DNA of 47,643 nt. It comes from Streptosporangiaceae bacterium (GTDB lineage Bacteria; Actinomycetota; Actinomycetes; Streptosporangiales; Streptosporangiaceae). The DNA is taken from contig JASHPF010000345.1 in NCBI GenBank assembly GCA_030038295.1, forward strand, positions 1-47,643, given 5' to 3'. The position numbers were made by a program, and so were the translations under genes. Position 1 is the stretch's first letter. The number at the start of each line of letters is the position of its first letter. Of this stretch, positions 8,697 to 16,386 are shown piece after piece. The notes beneath the pieces were generated by a model. The model saw only the letters and a list, made by a program, of their open reading frames with translations, was not told the origin of the DNA and did not search any database.

Positions 8697-9112
8697 ACGT
8701 CGAGTCGCGCAGCCAGGTGTACCGAGAGTCGTAGTTGCGCTGCCCGCCTGGCGTCTCGGGCAGCGAGGACGTGGCGGCGGCGAGCAGCGCGCCGGTCGGA
8801 GCGTACGTGAGCCCCCTTGAGTGTCAGCGCGGAGCGCTGCAGGTGAGCGCGCCAGGGATGGTCGGGGAAGCGGCCGCGGCCGAGCCAGTCCTGCCAGAAG
8901 CCAGCCGTCACGGCCAGCCGCCGGTGCGCCTCGCCAAAGTCCGCGGGCGGGATCCCGTCACCCCAGGACAGAGCACAGAACGCCTGCTCGCCAGCCCGGA
9001 GCTGGCGGCGCGCAATCGCCCGGCCGCCCTCGAAGCCCAGCTTGAGATCAGTGGTGAGCCGCACGGGCGGCTGCGCCCAGACGGCCCTGCCGAGGCCCCG
9101 GTGACCTGGCAC
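8683..9112 (-). pseudogene. Remnant of a GH15-family glucoamylase/trehalase-like gene
   Basis: Two adjoining reading frames on the minus strand carry continuous GH15 similarity. The 5' part reads RLTTDLKLGFEGG, AFCALSWGD and FWQDWLGRG...SALTLKG. The similarity then continues one frame over as LTYAPTGALLAAATSSLPET, NYDSRYTWLRDSTFMLWG. The shift is at a run of five G/C bases near 8817, where one extra base would explain it. Both ends are truncated: the usual N-terminal part and the catalytic remainder are missing, about 140 of ~600 residues surviving. This explains most of the 8697-9191 gap. The open 543-aa track ORF here is real homology only at its N-terminus. Confidence 0.75.
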
Positions 9113-9191
9113 ATCTTCAACTACGCTGCCTTGAAGCCGGCATCATGCAGGCGTTCTGGATGGCTGGTGGACCGGAGGCGAGCCACGACTC

Positions 9192-10847
9192 ATGGCGGAC
9201 TACTTCGACCTGGGCACGTATGCCCCTGCGGTCACCACGCGTTCCGATCGGGCGCGTGAGTGGGTCCGGCGCGGGCTGCTGTGGTCGTACGGCTTCAACC
9301 ATGAGGAGGCCGTGGCCTGCTTTGAGCGGGCTATCGACGCCGATTCGGACTGCGCGCTCGCCTACTGGGGCCTCGCCTACGCCCTCGGGCCGAACTACAA
9401 CAAGCCGTGGGAGGCGTTCGAGCCGGCCGAGGCATCCTCGGCGCTCGCCCGCGCGCACGCGGCGGTCGCGACCGCCCAGCGGCTCGCGGCCTTCGCCACC
9501 GGGGCCGAGCAGGCACTCATCGCCGCCCTGACCCACCGCTATCCGCGGCACACGCCGGCGCGGGACTGGTCCGCGTGGAACCAGGCCTACGCCGACGCGA
9601 TGCGGGTCGCCCACCGGCAGCACCCGGCCGACCCGGAGGTCGCCGTGCTGCTCGCCGACGCGCTGATGAATCTCACGCCGTGGGCGTTGTGGAACACCCT
9701 GACCGGGCAGCCCGCCGACGGAGCCGCGACCGTCGAGGCTCACGACGTTCTCAGGCGCGTGCTGGCGCAGCCGGGCGGCCGGTCGCACCCCGGGGCGCTG
9801 CACCTGTACATCCACCTGATGGAAATGTCGCCCAGGCCCGAGGATGCCCTGTGGGCGGGCGACCTGCTGCGCGACCTGGTCCCTGACGCTGGCCACCTGG
9901 TTCACATGCCTACTCACCTGGACGTGCTCTGCGGCGACTACAAACAGGTCGTCGCGAGCAACGACGCCGCGATCCGGGCGGATGAGCGTTTCGTCGCCGC
10001 GCGTGGCCCGATGAACTTTTACACCCTGTACCGTGCCCACAACTATCACTTCAAGATCTACGGGGCGATGTTCCTCGGCCAGTCGCAGGTCGCGCTGGAG
10101 TCCGCCGACGCGCTGGCCGGCTTGGTCCCCGAGAGCCTGCTCCGGGTACCGGTCCCGCCGATGGCCGACTGGCTCGAGGGCTTCGTCGCCATGCGCGTGC
10201 ACGTGCTGATCAGGTTCGGGCGCTGGCAGGAGCTCCTCGACGCGCCGCTGCCAGCCGACCCGGACCTTTATCTGGTGACGACCGCGATGCTCCACTACGG
10301 CAAGGGTGTGGCGTTCGCCGCCACCGGGCAGACGGAGCAGGCACGCGGGCAGCGCGCGCTGTTCGCAGCAGCGACCGCCCGGGTGCCAGAAACCCGGACG
10401 ATCTTCAACAACACGTGCCGGTCGATCCTCCAGATCGCGAGTGCCATGCTCGACGGCGAACTCGCCTACCGCGCGGGGAACGTCGAGGAGGCATTTGCGC
10501 ACCTGCGCCGGGCGGTAGAACTGGATGACGGCTTGCCCTACGACGAGCCGTGGGGCTGGATGCAGCCAGCACGGCACGCCCACGGTGCGCTGCTGCTCGA
10601 ACAGGACCGCGTCCGGGAGGCCGAGGCAGTCTACCGGGCCGATCTCGGTCTTGATAGCACGCTGTCCCGGCCCTGCCAGCACCCCGGCAACGTGTGGAGC
10701 CTGCACGGATACCACGAATGCCTGACCAGGCTCGGCAAGACCGAGGAAGCCGCCATCATCCAGCAGCAGCTGCGGGTCGCCCAGGCCCGCGCCGACGTCC
10801 CCATCGGCGCCTCGTGCTACTGCCGGCTGACCGCCAGCCCCGCATGA
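9192..10847 (+). CDS. Tetratricopeptide-repeat protein
   Basis: A 551-residue helical-repeat protein, probably cytoplasmic as no signal peptide is seen. A TPR-like unit near the N-terminus reads GLLWSYGFNHEEAVACFERA followed by CALAYWGLAYALGPNYNK. Further repeat-like helices occur around AEAVYRADLGLD near the C-terminus, and the segment ALHLYIHLMEMS and HLVHMPTHLD are conserved-looking, histidine-rich stretches. This family is widespread and mostly uncharacterised. The ATG follows GGAGG at a rather long distance (~13 nt). It is flanked by the GH15 remnant and a convergent ScoMcrA-head-like gene. Confidence 0.85.
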   Translation: MADYFDLGTYAPAVTTRSDRAREWVRRGLLWSYGFNHEEAVACFERAIDADSDCALAYWGLAYALGPNYNKPWEAFEPAEASSALARAHAAVATAQRLAAFATGAEQALIAALTHRYPRHTPARDWSAWNQAYADAMRVAHRQHPADPEVAVLLADALMNLTPWALWNTLTGQPADGAATVEAHDVLRRVLAQPGGRSHPGALHLYIHLMEMSPRPEDALWAGDLLRDLVPDAGHLVHMPTHLDVLCGDYKQVVASNDAAIRADERFVAARGPMNFYTLYRAHNYHFKIYGAMFLGQSQVALESADALAGLVPESLLRVPVPPMADWLEGFVAMRVHVLIRFGRWQELLDAPLPADPDLYLVTTAMLHYGKGVAFAATGQTEQARGQRALFAAATARVPETRTIFNNTCRSILQIASAMLDGELAYRAGNVEEAFAHLRRAVELDDGLPYDEPWGWMQPARHAHGALLLEQDRVREAEAVYRADLGLDSTLSRPCQHPGNVWSLHGYHECLTRLGKTEEAAIIQQQLRVAQARADVPIGASCYCRLTASPA

Positions 10848-10944
10848 TGACGCCTTACCTGGGGAAACTGCCCGCACCCGGGTGGGCATGTCGCTCATTG
10901 CCTTACGGGTCGGCTAGCGCCGTCCTCGGCGGCGTCGACCAGGA

Positions 10945-11241
10945 TCAGGTGTGCCCGGTCCGCTGCTTTTCTGCGACGGTGAACCCGAGGTTTCGCAGGA
11001 CCCGCACGGCGCCTGACTTGCCGCCCTCGAAGTCCCCTGGGGCCAGCCGCCGGTCCGTGGCGAATTCGTACGCCGTGCCCAGGATTGCCTTGGGCGGATA
11101 GCGCCGTTCCTCGAAGACCAGGTCGTAGGTCGTTGTCGGGCCGAATCCGTGCGCGGAGAAGAACTGATCCGGACCCAGCCGGTCGTACTCCTGGATCGCG
11201 CGCAGCACCTCGGTGCGGGTCACGTCGTCCCAGCTCACCAT
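10945..11241 (-). CDS. Stand-alone ScoMcrA-like N-terminal head domain protein
   Basis: A 98-residue protein with ATG at 11241 preceded by AAGGAGG. The pattern RTEVLRAIQEYDRLGPDQFFSAHGFG, YDLVFEERRYPPKAILGTAYEFAT and LAPGDFEGGKSGAVRVLRNLGF matches the small head domain at the N-terminus of ScoMcrA, a Streptomyces endonuclease acting on methylated and phosphorothioated DNA. No SRA or HNH domain is attached and none lies nearby. It might act as an adaptor or be a domain relic, but the intact length and good ribosome-binding site argue for a real gene. Family assignment is from recall of the pattern. Confidence 0.72.
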   Translation of the reverse strand: MVSWDDVTRTEVLRAIQEYDRLGPDQFFSAHGFGPTTTYDLVFEERRYPPKAILGTAYEFATDRRLAPGDFEGGKSGAVRVLRNLGFTVAEKQRTGHT

Positions 11242-11296
11242 GTGTTCAGCCTCCTTATTCGGTTGCCCGGTCGGCGTTGGCGGCGTTACATCCGGC

Positions 11297-13096
11297 TCAC
11301 ATGTCCAGCACCAGTTCGCTGTCCGGCCGGGCGCAGCAGATCAGCACCGCGCCGTCGGCGGGCGGATCCAGCGGGTCTGGGGAGTAGGTCACGCGTCCGG
11401 AGAGCAGCGGCGTCACGCACGTGTGGCAGACACCGGTGCGGCAGCTCCACCGGGTCGGGATGTCACATGCCTCCGCCAGCTCCAGGACGGTACGCACCGA
11501 GCCAGGGAACGGCGCGGCGATGCCGCTGCGCGCGAAGGTGACCTGCGGGCCGCTGCCAGCCGGGCCGGGTGGCTGATGCGGTCGGCGGCGCGTCTGGCCG
11601 GTGAGGCCGGGGTTGATCGATGACCGGGCGCCGAACAGCTCGGTCCGGATACGGGCGGAGTCGATGCCGAGCGCGGTCAGGGCGTGCTGCATGTCGGTCA
11701 TGAACGATTCCGGGCCGCACAGGTAGGCGGTCGCGCTGACGGGAGGCGCGAGCGCCGCGAGCTTGTCTTTGGTGAGCCGCCCGGCCGCCGCCTTGGCCCG
11801 GTGGCGTTCGGCGGGCGTGGCAGCGCTATAGAAGAGAAACTCGCGCGCATGCGGCAGCGAGCCGATGAGCCGGTGGGCTTCGGTTGCGAGCGGATGCTCC
11901 GCCGGCCGACGGGCGCCGTGAACCCACCAGACTTCGCGGTCGCTGTCGTCGGCTGCGAGCCGGTGCAGCATGGACAGCACCGGGGTCAGGCCGATGCCGG
12001 CGGAGATGAGCAGCACGGGACCGGGGCCCGCGTCGAGCACGAACTCTCCCCGTGGCGCCGCGGCGTCCAGGATTGCGCCGCGGCGCAGGCTGCCAGTCAG
12101 GTAGGTGCTGGCCAGGCCGTTGTTCTCGTGCTTGACGCTGATCCGGTAGCTGCTCGCGCCGGGCGCTGAGGACAGGGAGTAGCTCCGTACCGGGGCCGGC
12201 TGGCCGGCACCAGATATCCGCAGCGTGAGGTACTGCCCGGCCGCCGCCTGAGGAAGCGGTTTGTGGTCAGCAGCCTGCAGGTAGATCGAGGTGACACCGA
12301 GACTCTCGGACACGAGCCTGGTTACCCGCAGCGGGCGGAATCCAGTCCACGCTGGCTGGGCGCCTTCGGCCGGTGTTGTCGTGCCTGCGCCGTCAGGCGT
12401 CGTGAGTAGCTCGCGGAAGGACTGCTGCCAGCCGGGGCTCAGGGCGGGGATGTCCGCGGCGACGCGGAGCCGGGCCGGATCCCGGCCGGGAAGGTAGAGC
12501 AGCGCGTCGGCCTCGGCGACGGTGAGGGCGTGCGGGCCGGTTGTGGTCTTGACAATCGCGTCCCCGGCCTGGATGCGTCCTTCGGTGACGACGCGCATGT
12601 AGAAGCCGGGACGGTGATGGCTCACCAGCAGCGCTGGCAGCTCTGGCTCGCCCAGGCGCATTCCGACGCGATAGCAGGTAACCCGCGGCTGGGTGACCTC
12701 AAACTCGGCGGCCCCGATGCGGTACCGGTCCCCGATGCACACCTCGTCGTCGGGCAGGCCGTCGACGGTGAGGTTCTCGCCGAACTCGCCGTAGCCGAAG
12801 TCGTCCCGGCCGAAGTGGCGGGCCCAGTATCGGTGGGACTGGATCTGGTAGACGAGCACCGCGCGCTGCTCACCGCCGTGGCCGGCGGTGTCGCCCTGGC
12901 CATCGCCGTCGATGTTGAGCTTCCTGACCATCGCCGGGCCGCGGACAGGCTGCTTCCACACCCCGGTGTAGACAGTCTTTCCCTGCCAGGGCACGTCGCG
13001 CGGCAGGCCCACGTTGACCGACAGCAGCCTCGGCCCCGAGCTATCGCCCAAGGGCCCGGGATCGGCTGCTCGGCTGCGCACGTGAGTGGCAGTCAC
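11297..13096 (-). CDS. MOSC domain fused to ferredoxin reductase and 2Fe-2S ferredoxin
   Basis: A 599-residue fusion. Residues ~20-220 are a MOSC domain (YiiM-like; GDGQGDTAGHGG, FGENLTVDGL, RVTCYRVGMRL with the conserved Cys), which binds molybdenum cofactor in related proteins. Residues ~255-480 form an FNR-type FAD/NAD(P) reductase (PVRSYSLSS, LISAGIGLTPVLSMLH, CGPESFM). The C-terminal ~85 residues are a plant-type ferredoxin (CRTGVCHTC plus a distal CC). It could be a self-sufficient molybdenum-dependent reductase, for example of N-hydroxylated compounds. It starts at GTG 13096. The next gene upstream on the strand is a broken SDR. Confidence 0.9.
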   Translation of the reverse strand: MTATHVRSRAADPGPLGDSSGPRLLSVNVGLPRDVPWQGKTVYTGVWKQPVRGPAMVRKLNIDGDGQGDTAGHGGEQRAVLVYQIQSHRYWARHFGRDDFGYGEFGENLTVDGLPDDEVCIGDRYRIGAAEFEVTQPRVTCYRVGMRLGEPELPALLVSHHRPGFYMRVVTEGRIQAGDAIVKTTTGPHALTVAEADALLYLPGRDPARLRVAADIPALSPGWQQSFRELLTTPDGAGTTTPAEGAQPAWTGFRPLRVTRLVSESLGVTSIYLQAADHKPLPQAAAGQYLTLRISGAGQPAPVRSYSLSSAPGASSYRISVKHENNGLASTYLTGSLRRGAILDAAAPRGEFVLDAGPGPVLLISAGIGLTPVLSMLHRLAADDSDREVWWVHGARRPAEHPLATEAHRLIGSLPHAREFLFYSAATPAERHRAKAAAGRLTKDKLAALAPPVSATAYLCGPESFMTDMQHALTALGIDSARIRTELFGARSSINPGLTGQTRRRPHQPPGPAGSGPQVTFARSGIAAPFPGSVRTVLELAEACDIPTRWSCRTGVCHTCVTPLLSGRVTYSPDPLDPPADGAVLICCARPDSELVLDM

Positions 13097-13216
13097 GGCT
13101 GCCCGCCCGTTCCCCTCTCATCGGGGGTGAGCGCGAGTGGTCCCTGCTGCCGGGAGAGTCCCATCGTTCCCTTTCCGTCCAGGTGGCCGGCGGGCTCCGC
13201 ACCCGCCGTGGCGATG

Positions 13217-13582
13217 TCAGGCCAGCGGCTCGCCGCCGTCGATGTGCAGCGCCTGGCCGGTGAGAAAGGTGCTGGTCATGGCGAACAGCACGGCGCTGGC
13301 GACGTCGTCGGTGGTTCCGATCCGCCGGACCGGATTGCGGGCCCTGATGTCGGCGAAGTAGTCCGCCTTCCCCTGCTCGCCGAAGGCATCCTGGGCACCA
13401 GTGTCAACGACACCGGGGGAGATGGCATTCACCCGGATCGGAGCGAGTTCCAGCGCGAGGGAACGGGCAAGGGTGTCGGCGGCAGACCGGACCGCATCCC
13501 GGGCGGTCAGCGCGATGGCGCGGGTGAACCCACTGCCGCGGCCGACGACCAGGACCGTCTGGTTGGTCAGCAGTCCATTCAC
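13217..13582 (-). pseudogene. SDR oxidoreductase with catalytic core deleted
   Basis: A 121-codon frame joining the first ~27 residues of a short-chain dehydrogenase (TVLVVGRGSGFTRAIALTARD) directly to its last third (AVRSAADTLARSLALELAPI, RVNAISPGVVDTGA, LTGQALHIDGGEPL). Family members have ~240 residues. The missing middle carries the NNAG motif, the catalytic Ser and the YxxxK dyad, so no dehydrogenase activity is expected. The cofactor loop is also atypical (GRGSGFT for TGxxxGIG). The join stays in frame. The GTG start overlaps the stop of the upstream hydrolase remnant as GTGA, the relic of a coupled operon. Confidence 0.8.
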
Positions 13583-13713
13583 GACAGGGTCCTTTCGAGG
13601 AATGGCCGGATGTAGCCGACCGCGACATCAAGCTTGCTCTCGAGCAGGAAGTGGCCGCCGTCGAGCTGCCAGTACTCGCGGACGGGCTTCCAGAACCCCC
13701 CGGTAAACGTCAT
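13579..13713 (-). pseudogene. C-terminal remnant of an alpha/beta hydrolase
   Basis: A 44-residue frame (MTFTGGFWKPVREYWQLDGGHFLLE, ending RPFLERTLS) that resembles the final segment of alpha/beta hydrolases, where the catalytic His lies in GGHF. The nucleophile elbow and all upstream strands are absent and I find no continuation upstream in any frame before 13900. The track ORF extends to 13851, but residues before the internal Met look like shadow sequence. It overlaps the SDR remnant by the GTGA junction, so both probably belonged to one operon before decay. Confidence 0.55.
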
Positions 13714-14020
13714 CGTGCTCCCGCGTGCAGCTCTGGCCAAGGCTGGCTTCCCGGCTGGTCCCTGGCCGGCGGTTCGGCCGCGGCCGTCCCGTCGGCATAG
13801 CTCGAGCCTGCAGAACGAACGGCAGTCTTCGAATCCCCGGTGGCTAGCCAACGTAACCAGCGCAGCGGCTGCGTGGTCAGGGCCGAGGTCCGAGCCGGGG
13901 CCGCGCTGCAGGGCCGCGCCTGCTGGTCAGCCCGGCATTGCTTGACTGGAGCTGTAGACATAGAAACGGGTCGTGGCGGATTGGCCGACCTGCTGCCAGC
14001 CTTATGAGGAAAAAGCCGTC

Positions 14021-14600
14021 ATGCCATCCGAAAGCAATCAATACGCCGCCGCTGTCGCGGCGGACGGTCTCGCACCCTCGCCGACCCGGCCGCGACCGGC
14101 GGGACTCCTCGGCCGCGACGCGGCATGCCGGCAGCTCGACCAGATCGTCAGTGCGGTCTCGCGAGGCAATCGACCGGCTACAGCGGACCGGGATGCGCAT
14201 TTGCCTCGCCCGAGCGCATCTGCTCTACGGGGAATGGCTGCGGCGGGAGCGTCGCCGCGGCCACGCTCGCGAGCAACTGCGAACCGCCTTCGACATGCTG
14301 GCCTCGATGGGCGTCGCGGCGTTCGCCGAGCGGGCCAGGCGCGAATTGCAGGCCACGGGCGAGACCGCCCGCAAGCGCGCGGTCGGCTCGCGGAACGACA
14401 CGCTGACGGCGCAGGAAATGCAGATCGCCCGGCTAGCCAGGGACGGGCTGTCGAATCCGGAGATCGGCGCCAGGCTCTACCTCAGCGCGCACACGGTCCA
14501 GTACCACTTGCGCAAGGTCTTCGCCAAGCTCGGAATCACCGCGCGCAGCCAGCTCGACCGTGTCCTCCCCGACGGACCTGCGGCCGCACGAGCGGAATAG
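14021..14600 (+). pseudogene. Internally deleted, frameshifted LAL-type LuxR regulator
   Basis: The start ATG at 14021 follows GAGGA and encodes a typical LAL N-terminus (PAGLLGRDAACRQLDQIVSA). Around 14158-14166 the similarity jumps in another frame to the C-terminal quarter: EAIDRLQRTGMRICLARAHL, YGEWLRRERRRGHAREQLR, then a complete LuxR HTH (LTAQEMQIARLARDGLSNPE, SAHTVQYHLRKVFAKLGI). The whole ATPase and most of the TPR region, roughly 700 residues, are missing and the fusion is out of frame. The DNA-binding half could only be made from an internal start. Two intact LAL genes elsewhere in the window show the expected full length. Confidence 0.82.
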
Positions 14601-14754
14601 CCGCACCGCCGAGCCACTGCGGGGGTCGGATCGGATCCGCCCTGTTCAGGTCGCTGGCCTTTCGGGACGTTCGGCAGCGTCGCGTGGCGGCTTAGGTCCC
14701 TGGCAGATCGGCGCGCCTGGCGGATCCTTGTCGGTGTAGGGAAGCGGGTGAGCA

Positions 14755-15747
14755 GTGACCGACGCAGCAGGCGAGGCGAAGGCTGAGATCCCGGCCGGGG
14801 TGGTCGGCTACCTGATCGCGACGGCGGCGCGGGCACCGTCGATCCTCAACACCCAGCCCTGGCGGTTCGACGTCGGGCGGCACCGCATCGACCTGTACGC
14901 GGACTTCGACCGCAAGCTTCGCGTAGATCTCATCGGCCGGGAGTTGGTGATCAGCTGCGGCGCAGCGTTGTTCGGGCTGCGGCTGGCCGTGCGGTCGCTC
15001 GGGTATCTACCGGTCGTGGAACTGCTGCCGGATCCTTCCCGGCCTCGGCTGCTGGCGAGCGTCACGCTGGGCGCCGCGCGGGCGCCGACAGCAGCCGACA
15101 CCCGGTTGCTCGAGGCGCTTCCGCACCGGCACACGCACCGCGGCCCGTTCGAAGCGGAGCCGCTGCCTGCCGGGCTGCTGGCGGGACTCCAGCATGACGC
15201 GCAGGCGGAAGGCGCGACGCTGGCGCTCGTCGACCGGGCACAGGGCTATGAGAAGCTCGCCGACATCATGGACGCGGTCAGCCGGCGGCAGGACCGCGAT
15301 CCGCGGTCCTGGGCGGACATGCGGCAGTGGACGAGAGATACCACCACGGCGGCCCACGATGGCGTGCCAGCGCACACGTTCACCGCTGGCGCCGACCGGC
15401 ACCGCGGCACGCTCCCGCAGCGCGACTTCGACCTCGGACGCGGCCTGGGCGAGCTTGCGGCGGACGGGCCGCCCCCGGCCGCAACGGCCGTGCTGCTCAC
15501 GCCGGGTGATGCTCGCGCCGACTGGCTGTGCGCGGGCCAGGCGCTGCATCGCGTGCTGGCTGACGCGGCGAGCAGGTGGGTGTTCGCGAGTATCCATACC
15601 CGGCCGCTGGAAGCAGAGGGGGTCCGGGCGCTGATCCGGGACCGGCTGGTGCTGTCCGGGGCGCCGCAGCTGATCCTTCAGCTAGGCGTGGCGCGGGCCA
15701 CCCAGGTCACCGCGCGGCGTCCGCCGTCCGACCTGCTCGACGGCTGA
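14755..15747 (+). CDS. Acg-type nitroreductase-fold protein
   Basis: A 330-residue member of the Acg family (Mycobacterium Acg/Rv3131-like), a nitroreductase-fold group that binds FMN but is thought to have lost ordinary nitroreductase activity. Signatures are AARAPSILNTQPWRFDV near the N-terminus, DLIGRELVISCGAALFGLRL, and RRPPSDLL at the C-terminus. It starts at GTG 14755. In mycobacteria these genes belong to the DosR hypoxia/NO regulon; a universal stress protein gene also occurs at 24.5 kb. The region upstream (14601-14754) shows no clear promoter to my eye. Confidence 0.88.
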   Translation: MTDAAGEAKAEIPAGVVGYLIATAARAPSILNTQPWRFDVGRHRIDLYADFDRKLRVDLIGRELVISCGAALFGLRLAVRSLGYLPVVELLPDPSRPRLLASVTLGAARAPTAADTRLLEALPHRHTHRGPFEAEPLPAGLLAGLQHDAQAEGATLALVDRAQGYEKLADIMDAVSRRQDRDPRSWADMRQWTRDTTTAAHDGVPAHTFTAGADRHRGTLPQRDFDLGRGLGELAADGPPPAATAVLLTPGDARADWLCAGQALHRVLADAASRWVFASIHTRPLEAEGVRALIRDRLVLSGAPQLILQLGVARATQVTARRPPSDLLDG

Positions 15748-15856
15748 TTCATCAGCGTCGAGAAAGGAAACAATCCTCAGCCATTCCCGCGGGCGCGCGC
15801 TCCGTGCTGCCCGGAGGACGTCTGCGGACGGGAGTAGAGATCAGCGGCTTCCCAGC

Positions 15857-16027
15857 CAGGGCGAGAGGACCCCGCTCCGCCTCTCGCGGATTCCGATTGC
15901 GCGGTGCGCGGGACTGGCCCGTTGCTCCGCGTCTCCTGGGGTCCTCTCGTCATGCTCAGGCCACACCGGTGTGCGGACACCGGGCATGGGGCTAACGGCC
16001 TGAGATGACGGGACGTTCGCCCTGGCG
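15857..16027. repeat. Structured ~111-bp repeat, copy 1 (with weaker 60-bp extension)
   Basis: The core at 15857-15967 matches 18251-18361 without gaps, with 9 differences by hand count. It has a perfect 12-bp inverted repeat, CGAGAGGACCCC (15862-15873) against GGGGTCCTCTCG (15938-15949), enclosing an inner hairpin TCCGC-CTCTC-GCGGA. A second palindrome, CACACCGGTGTG, follows. Weaker similarity continues to 16027 and includes sequence resembling the 3' end of the uvrA-like gene. It could be a miniature element, a structured RNA, or the scar of a segmental duplication. Confidence 0.75.
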
Positions 16028-16146
16028 TCCGTCGGCGCGGCCGACTCGGGCCCCCGCAATCGGGGCGTCTGTGCGTGACGCGGCCGCCTCGAGACGCCGG
16101 ACGCGCGGGCCGCCGGATTCGGTCCGCGCGGGAATCGCCGGGCGGG

Positions 16147-16386
16147 TCAGTCGGATACGACGGCGCCTGTCCGCGAGATGAGCTGGGCAATCTCCGCGGC
16201 GGCGGGCGGGGCGAACAGGCTGCCGTAGTGGTTGGCGTCTGCGACTGTGGTCACCGACGTGGACACGGTCGGTTCCCCGGATTTCGGGACGTAGGGCTCT
16301 GCCGTCGAATGCCCCTGGCCGTCAGGCTCACGGTCGGGAGCTCGGTCGCCGTCGCGTGCCTGGCCGGACGGAGGTAGCACGATCAT
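16147..16386 (-). pseudogene. Possible C-terminal fragment of an alpha/beta hydrolase
   Basis: A 79-codon frame ending in VTTVADANHYGSLF, APPAAAEIAQLISR. The NHY segment resembles the catalytic-His region of alpha/beta hydrolases or thioesterases. No nucleophile or upstream domain is found, and the frame ends within the ABC gene start. With the repeat copy this accounts for most of the 15748-16384 gap. The similarity is short and could be chance. Confidence 0.3.

Noticed and set aside
8735-9259. 174-aa plus-strand ORF before the TPR gene
   Set aside because: It is the antisense of the GH15 remnant, whose homology is on the minus strand.
9117-10898. 593-aa antisense ORF opposite the TPR gene
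   Set aside because: Translation has no recognisable domain and is Arg/Pro/Gly-rich; it is the typical shadow frame of a high-GC gene whose sense strand has clear TPR segments.
15841-16059. Small minus-strand ORF sharing DAEQRASPAHRAI with one at 18250-18447
   Set aside because: The shared peptide comes from the duplicated structured DNA repeat; no ribosome-binding site or domain, so I treat it as a repeat, not a gene family.
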